Source of the DNA: an uncultured Prevotella sp.
Lineage (GTDB): Bacteria; Bacteroidota; Bacteroidia; Bacteroidales; Bacteroidaceae
Assembly (NCBI GenBank): GCA_937895845.1
Contig: CALBLK010000042.1
Coordinates: forward strand, 62,001-126,000
DNA length: 64,000 nucleotides
Direction: 5' to 3'
The notes under the pieces are model-generated. The model saw only the letters and a list, made by a program, of their open reading frames with translations, did not search any database and was not told the origin of the DNA. Position numbers and translations under genes: made by a program. Shown in pieces: positions 60,611 through 64,000 of the stretch (position 1 is the first letter of the stretch; each line of letters begins with the position of its first letter).

Positions 60611-61645
60611 CTACATTCTTGCGTCACCCGCATGGCTGCCGCCGTCGTTCCACGGCTCGATGGTGCTGCCGCTGACGGCCAGCCCCGTCTTCTTCACCGT
60701 GACGGTGTAGGTGTAGGAGTAGCCGGCTGCGAGCGCGGGCTTGATCATGTCCTTGTTGGCGTAGGTCTGCGCCTCCCCGTCGTTGGGCGCAATCTCGAGC
60801 GCCAGCGCGTTGGCGAGCGTCTGCGGGAGCACCACCATCGAGAGTGTCATCACGCCCGAGGCGGCGTCAAAGTGGGCCACGCACTTGTCGGTGGCCACTC
60901 TCGGCGTGCCTGTGCACCGGCGCAGCATCCAGTCGCTCACGGCGCTGCCCGTGGCGGTGGCGGTGCCCGTGGTCACGTCGAACGTGCCCTCGTGAACCAG
61001 TCCGCCCAGCTTGTAGTCGGCCAGCTCGAGCACGCCCGCGTCGGCGAAGCCGTCGGTGTTCGACACCTGCACCTTGAGGACAAGGCGTGCCATCCTGTGC
61101 TTGAAGGCGCAGTCGCTGCCCCCCGCGGCGGTGTTGTCGGTGAAGCTGATGGCCGGGCTGCCCTTGGTGGCCTTGGCCCCCGTGGCATAGATGTAGTCAA
61201 CCTTCTCCTGCTCGGTGGCCGTGGGCTGGCTGGCCGTGTTCACCGCCACCTTTCCGCCGGTGCCCGGCAGCACGGCGGCGCTTGCGCTCGGCGCGTAGGG
61301 CGCGTAGGCCGCAAAGGTAAACTCGGCCGAGGCGTCCTCGAAGAAGATGCCGCCACCCGCCGTCATCGGGATGAAGTCGGCTGTGGCGCCGGTGCTTGTG
61401 GTCGCGTAGCCCACGTTCTTGTACTTGCTGCCCATTGTCGTGGCGTTGCCCGGGGCCTCCACCACCATCACGCCAATCCGGTCGGCGTTCCACCTGTTGT
61501 CAACGGCGCGGGTCTTCGGCCCGCTGACGCCGGCCGTCACCTGCGCCTCCACGGCGCCGCCTGTCTCCTCGTTGCTCTCGTTCGCACATGCGGCCAGCAT
61601 TGTTGTCGCTGCCGCAAGGATGAAAAGTCTCGAATTCATCTTCAT
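60611..61645 (-). CDS. Fimbrillin-family lipoprotein, probable shaft subunit
   Basis: A 344-residue lipoprotein (lipobox MLAAC, Cys 20) without the extra C-terminal module. It is a simple two-domain Mfa-like fimbrillin with the T-R-A site at R46 (GPKTRAVDN) and the C-terminal strand TIEPWNDGG typical of fimbrillin-like proteins. Because it is the shortest and lacks adhesion extras, I take it as the major polymerizing subunit. It lies 121 bp after the Mfa2/FimB-like gene. Confidence 0.85.
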   Translation of the reverse strand: MKMNSRLFILAAATTMLAACANESNEETGGAVEAQVTAGVSGPKTRAVDNRWNADRIGVMVVEAPGNATTMGSKYKNVGYATTSTGATADFIPMTAGGGIFFEDASAEFTFAAYAPYAPSASAAVLPGTGGKVAVNTASQPTATEQEKVDYIYATGAKATKGSPAISFTDNTAAGGSDCAFKHRMARLVLKVQVSNTDGFADAGVLELADYKLGGLVHEGTFDVTTGTATATGSAVSDWMLRRCTGTPRVATDKCVAHFDAASGVMTLSMVVLPQTLANALALEIAPNDGEAQTYANKDMIKPALAAGYSYTYTVTVKKTGLAVSGSTIEPWNDGGSHAGDARM

Positions 61646-61766
61646 AATGGTTTCCTTTAGTTTGTTAAATAATTATGGTTGAAATTATCATTTTTCCCAG
61701 CCGCCGCGCCGGGCGGCTCTGTCCTTGTCGCTTTTCCGTCTGGTGCGGCGGCCTTGCCGCCTGCAG

Positions 61767-62615
61767 TCAGTTTGCCTCCACGCTGCCGCTGTCGGTCTCG
61801 CGCCAGCCGGTGATGGAGGCCCCCTCGGCGCCGGCCTCCAGCGGCAGCAGCAGGTTGCCCGTGAGCCTCAGCGGCTCAGTGCCGCCGTTGAAGTCGCTCA
61901 GCTTGTCTGTCAGGTCGCTCGCTATCCGCTGCGTGTCGCCGTTGCTGAAGGTGATGTCGACCGTGAGCGTCTGTCCCTCGGCCTTGACGATGCCGGCCAG
62001 CCGGAAGAAGAGCGTGAACCTGTTGCCCTCCTGTGTGAACGCGGCTGTTGTGTGTGCCGGCACGCTCCGCCCGCCGGTCACGATGTCCACGGCCGAGGCC
62101 GCGCCCGAGAGCGTTGCCGTGGCCGCCCGCACCCGGCTGTAGTCGCCCTCGGTGGCCGTCAGCTCGAGGTCGAGCCTGCGCACCAGCTGCTTCATGGCGG
62201 CTGTGACGCGGAGCGTGTCGTCGGCCCTGACGCTGATGTCCTGCACCGAGGCGAAGAGGTAGCCCGGCTGGGGGGCCGCGCCCCCTTGCGGTGTGGCGCT
62301 GACCGAGGCGGTGTTGCCCGTGACGGTGATGTGCTCCGGGCGGTTGTACACCGCCAGGGTGTGCTTGCCCGGTGGCAGGAGCTGTGCGAACACGCTTGTG
62401 CCGCCGCCCGCCTCCTGCTCCTGCCCGCCAATGCGCAGGACATACCGCTGCGGGACGGCCGCCTCGCCGCTCCTCCCGCCCCAGTCGGCGGTGACGGCCA
62501 CCGCCCCGCGGTCGGGGTGCGGTGTGTCATGCAGCTCGTCTTTCACGCACGAGGCGAAAAGTGTGGCGGCCAGGACAGCTGCGCCTGTCATCAATGTATG
62601 CTGGTTCTTTCTCAT
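61767..62615 (-). CDS. FimB/Mfa2-like fimbrial anchor lipoprotein
   Basis: A 282-residue lipoprotein (lipobox LFASC, Cys 23) starting SCVKDELHDTPHPDRGAVAV, the typical opening of Mfa2/FimB anchor proteins. Two beta-rich domains follow. Unlike the three fimbrillins it has no T-R-A site, so its N-terminal strand should stay attached and hold the fimbria in the outer membrane. It is between the DUF3575 gene (67 bp) and the short fimbrillin. Confidence 0.83.
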   Translation of the reverse strand: MRKNQHTLMTGAAVLAATLFASCVKDELHDTPHPDRGAVAVTADWGGRSGEAAVPQRYVLRIGGQEQEAGGGTSVFAQLLPPGKHTLAVYNRPEHITVTGNTASVSATPQGGAAPQPGYLFASVQDISVRADDTLRVTAAMKQLVRRLDLELTATEGDYSRVRAATATLSGAASAVDIVTGGRSVPAHTTAAFTQEGNRFTLFFRLAGIVKAEGQTLTVDITFSNGDTQRIASDLTDKLSDFNGGTEPLRLTGNLLLPLEAGAEGASITGWRETDSGSVEAN

Positions 62616-62622
62616 GCTGTTT

Positions 62623-62665
62623 CCCCTTTTCTTGAATATTAAAGCCTCTTTTCTTGAATGTTGAA
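62623..62665. repeat. 22-bp tandem repeat between the DUF3575 and Mfa2-like genes
   Basis: CTTTTCTTGAAT occurs at 62626 and 62648, exactly 22 bp apart; over 21 bases the two units (62623-62643, 62645-62665) differ at three positions. Confidence 0.7.
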
Positions 62666-62682
62666 AGATGTTCAGGCGAAGA

Positions 62683-63738
62683 TTAAAAGATGTTCCACAC
62701 GAGCGTTGCGCCGAGGTGGCTCACGCCCCAGCAGTTCTTGCTCTCGCCGCCCTGCCTCACGCGCACCCCGCCGGTGACGGTGTACCTGTCGTAGTCGGCA
62801 TGGATGCAGCCCACGCCCGCGGAGAGGTCGAGCGACAGCGAGCGGCCCAGCCGCAGCAGGTAGCCGCCGGTCAGTGCGCCGCCAGCCAGGCTGCCCTGCC
62901 TGCCCGTGGCGGAGAGCTTGTAGTTGAACTGCCCTGCCTTGGCCATCGCGCCGATGTAGCCGCGCCTTTCGCGGCCTACATAGTGGCGCAGCTCGGGTGC
63001 CACTTCCCAGAGTGCGTATCTTCTGTCTTTGCCGTTCCACTGCCACGATGTCCAAGAGCCGCCCACCGCCACGCCCCACGACGGGCTGAAGCGCCACTCA
63101 GCACCGAGGCTGGGCGTGAGAGTGGCCCAGCGCAGCAGGTTGGCCCGCAGCGAAATGTCGGGCCTTGCCGCTTTCGCTGCCCCGGCGCAAGGCTGCTGGC
63201 GCTCCTGCCCGGCAGCTGCCGCTGCCGCCGCGCTGCCTTGGGCGGCGCCGGCTGTCTGTCCGGCCTTGGCGCGCTGCCGCCCGTCCGCCTCCTTGTGGCC
63301 GGCGCGCGCGCTGTCCGCCGGTGCAGCTTCAGCTTTTGGCAGTGTGATGCGCACGGTCACGAAGTCGCCCCCGTCAGCGTGGTTATGCGTGACGAAACAG
63401 CTCTCGTGCAGTCCCTTGCGGGCAATCAGCTCCGACTTGACCCGGCTTGAGCGCACCCTTGCGATGGCGAGGCTGGCCTGCTCGGACCTGCCGGAGTTGC
63501 AGTGGCCGTCGATGTAAAGCGGCACACGCCCCCCGGCGATGGCCGGCCTGTTGCGCCCGATGCACTCCAGGAGGCGCGCCAGTTCCGGGCCGTTGTCTTT
63601 CCATGGCACATAGAACATGTCCTTGCCCAGCACGAAGCGGAAGGTGTAGACCGAGTCCGCCCTCTGCTGCGCCGCGGTGGGAAGGAAAGCCGGCGGCATC
63701 CCCAGAAGCAAGATGAAGAGTAGAATCCTTTTGCCCAT
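62683..63738 (-). CDS. DUF3575 protein with OmpA-like N-terminal half, head of the fimbrial operon
   Basis: A 351-residue exported protein (signal about residues 1-23, cleavage near TAAQQ). The N-terminal half (about 35-130) resembles an OmpA-type domain, with DGHCNSGRSEQASLAIARVR. An Ala/Gly-rich linker (about 140-185) follows. The C-terminal DUF3575 region (LRANLLRWATLTPSLGAEW onward) is an outer-membrane beta-barrel. DUF3575 genes are common at the start of fimbrial operons in Bacteroidales, with an unproven role in assembly or anchoring. The operon order is DUF3575, anchor, shaft, then two lectin-tipped subunits. Confidence 0.88.
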   Translation of the reverse strand: MGKRILLFILLLGMPPAFLPTAAQQRADSVYTFRFVLGKDMFYVPWKDNGPELARLLECIGRNRPAIAGGRVPLYIDGHCNSGRSEQASLAIARVRSSRVKSELIARKGLHESCFVTHNHADGGDFVTVRITLPKAEAAPADSARAGHKEADGRQRAKAGQTAGAAQGSAAAAAAAGQERQQPCAGAAKAARPDISLRANLLRWATLTPSLGAEWRFSPSWGVAVGGSWTSWQWNGKDRRYALWEVAPELRHYVGRERRGYIGAMAKAGQFNYKLSATGRQGSLAGGALTGGYLLRLGRSLSLDLSAGVGCIHADYDRYTVTGGVRVRQGGESKNCWGVSHLGATLVWNIF

Positions 63739-63779
63739 TTTTATATGCTTTTGTTGTTTCCGACACGGAAGTCAGCGCA

Positions 63780-63852
63780 CAAAAGTAGGCTTAGAAATTT
63801 GATTTCAGTGCGATTCTGGCGCGTAAAAGAGCGTCAATTGCCAGAATCGCAC
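63780..63852 (-). promoter_or_regulatory. Fimbrial operon -7 element and inverted-repeat operator
   Basis: On the minus strand TACTTTTG (63787-63780) lies about 42 bp before the DUF3575 start codon. An exact 13-bp inverted repeat (GTGCGATTCTGGC at 63808-63820 with its complement at 63840-63852, 19-base spacer) covers the expected -33 region, where no TTTG is present. It suggests a regulator binding site. The remaining 63853-64000 shows nothing clear. Confidence 0.55.
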
Positions 63853-64000
63853 ATCTTTGCGGTTTAGGACATCTCTGTTTTGTTGTCCAGACTGTTTTTT
63901 GTCGTTCAGGCCATTTCGCCAGTCCGTGGTCCGCTGCATGGCCGCGCGCCCGCTGTCTTCCTCCACTTGACAGGCGTGCAGCCCGCGTTTTCCCTGAACA

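Noticed and set aside
63808..63852. Inverted repeat considered as an invertible (phase-variable) fimbrial promoter
   Set aside because: The 19-base spacer is too short to hold a promoter and the -7 element lies outside it; no recombinase is adjacent in the visible part.

Overview
The window is high-GC chromosomal DNA from a member of the order Bacteroidales (Bacteroidota), probably Prevotellaceae or a close relative. The evidence is: promoters of the Bacteroidota type (TTTG, about 19-21 bases, then TAnnTTTG); type IX secretion sorting tails on surface proteins; Mfa/FimA-type fimbrillins; a BspA-like leucine-rich repeat protein; a three-gene quinol:fumarate reductase; and Bacteroidales-specific families (DUF3943, DUF5723, DUF3575, smalltalk, WbqC). 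I saw no rRNA, tRNA, insertion sequence, prophage or CRISPR array. Genus-level placement is inference.

Layout. 1-7.3 kb (minus): polA, a GtrA-like gene, ychF, lgt, then a translationally coupled epimerase/PAP2 pair cut by the window edge. 7.35-8.34 kb (plus): a polyprenyl synthetase, closed by a perfect 21-bp hairpin. 8.4-15.6 kb (minus): mnmG, apt, uvrC, dtd, a MazG-like gene and deoC. Two parS-like 16-mers flank apt. 15.7-19.4 kb (plus): frdCAB. 19.5-27.2 kb: an MgtC-like protein, a MATE exporter, a LOG-family hydrolase, a secreted GH2 enzyme and a DEAD-box helicase. 27.4-35.1 kb (minus): dapB, lepB, a degenerate lepB paralog, wbqC, and two secreted proteins with type IX tails. 35.7-41.9 kb (plus): LRR protein, a GVQ-repeat protein, DUF3943 and a THUMP-like methyltransferase. 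41.8-50.4 kb: ompA-like, a GNAT-like protein, parE, a C-terminal processing protease, ybeY, coaD and ruvB. 50.6-52.0 kb (minus): a small cassette of an RteC-C-like protein, an HU-related protein and a 36-residue smalltalk peptide. 52.3-56.8 kb (plus): a lipoprotein, DUF5723, and a TlpA-like lipoprotein without its redox cysteines. 57.1-63.7 kb (minus): a fimbrial operon (DUF3575, Mfa2/FimB-like anchor, one short fimbrillin, two fimbrillins with C-terminal lectin-like modules).

The genes fall into housekeeping (replication and repair, tRNA modification, envelope lipoprotein and signal-peptide processing, lysine/peptidoglycan precursor, anaerobic respiration) and surface-exposed functions (type IX substrates, LRR protein, fimbriae).

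The structure least explained by genes is a set of intergenic tandem repeats with a period of about 22 bp (or 44 bp). They appear at several unrelated loci (10.45, 10.66, 12.69, 22.75, 35.29, 46.42, 56.86 and 62.62 kb). There is also a 65-bp promoter-bearing repeat upstream of ruvB, a 62-bp dispersed repeat at 27.2 and 57.0 kb, and the parS pair beside mnmG that suggests proximity to the replication origin.
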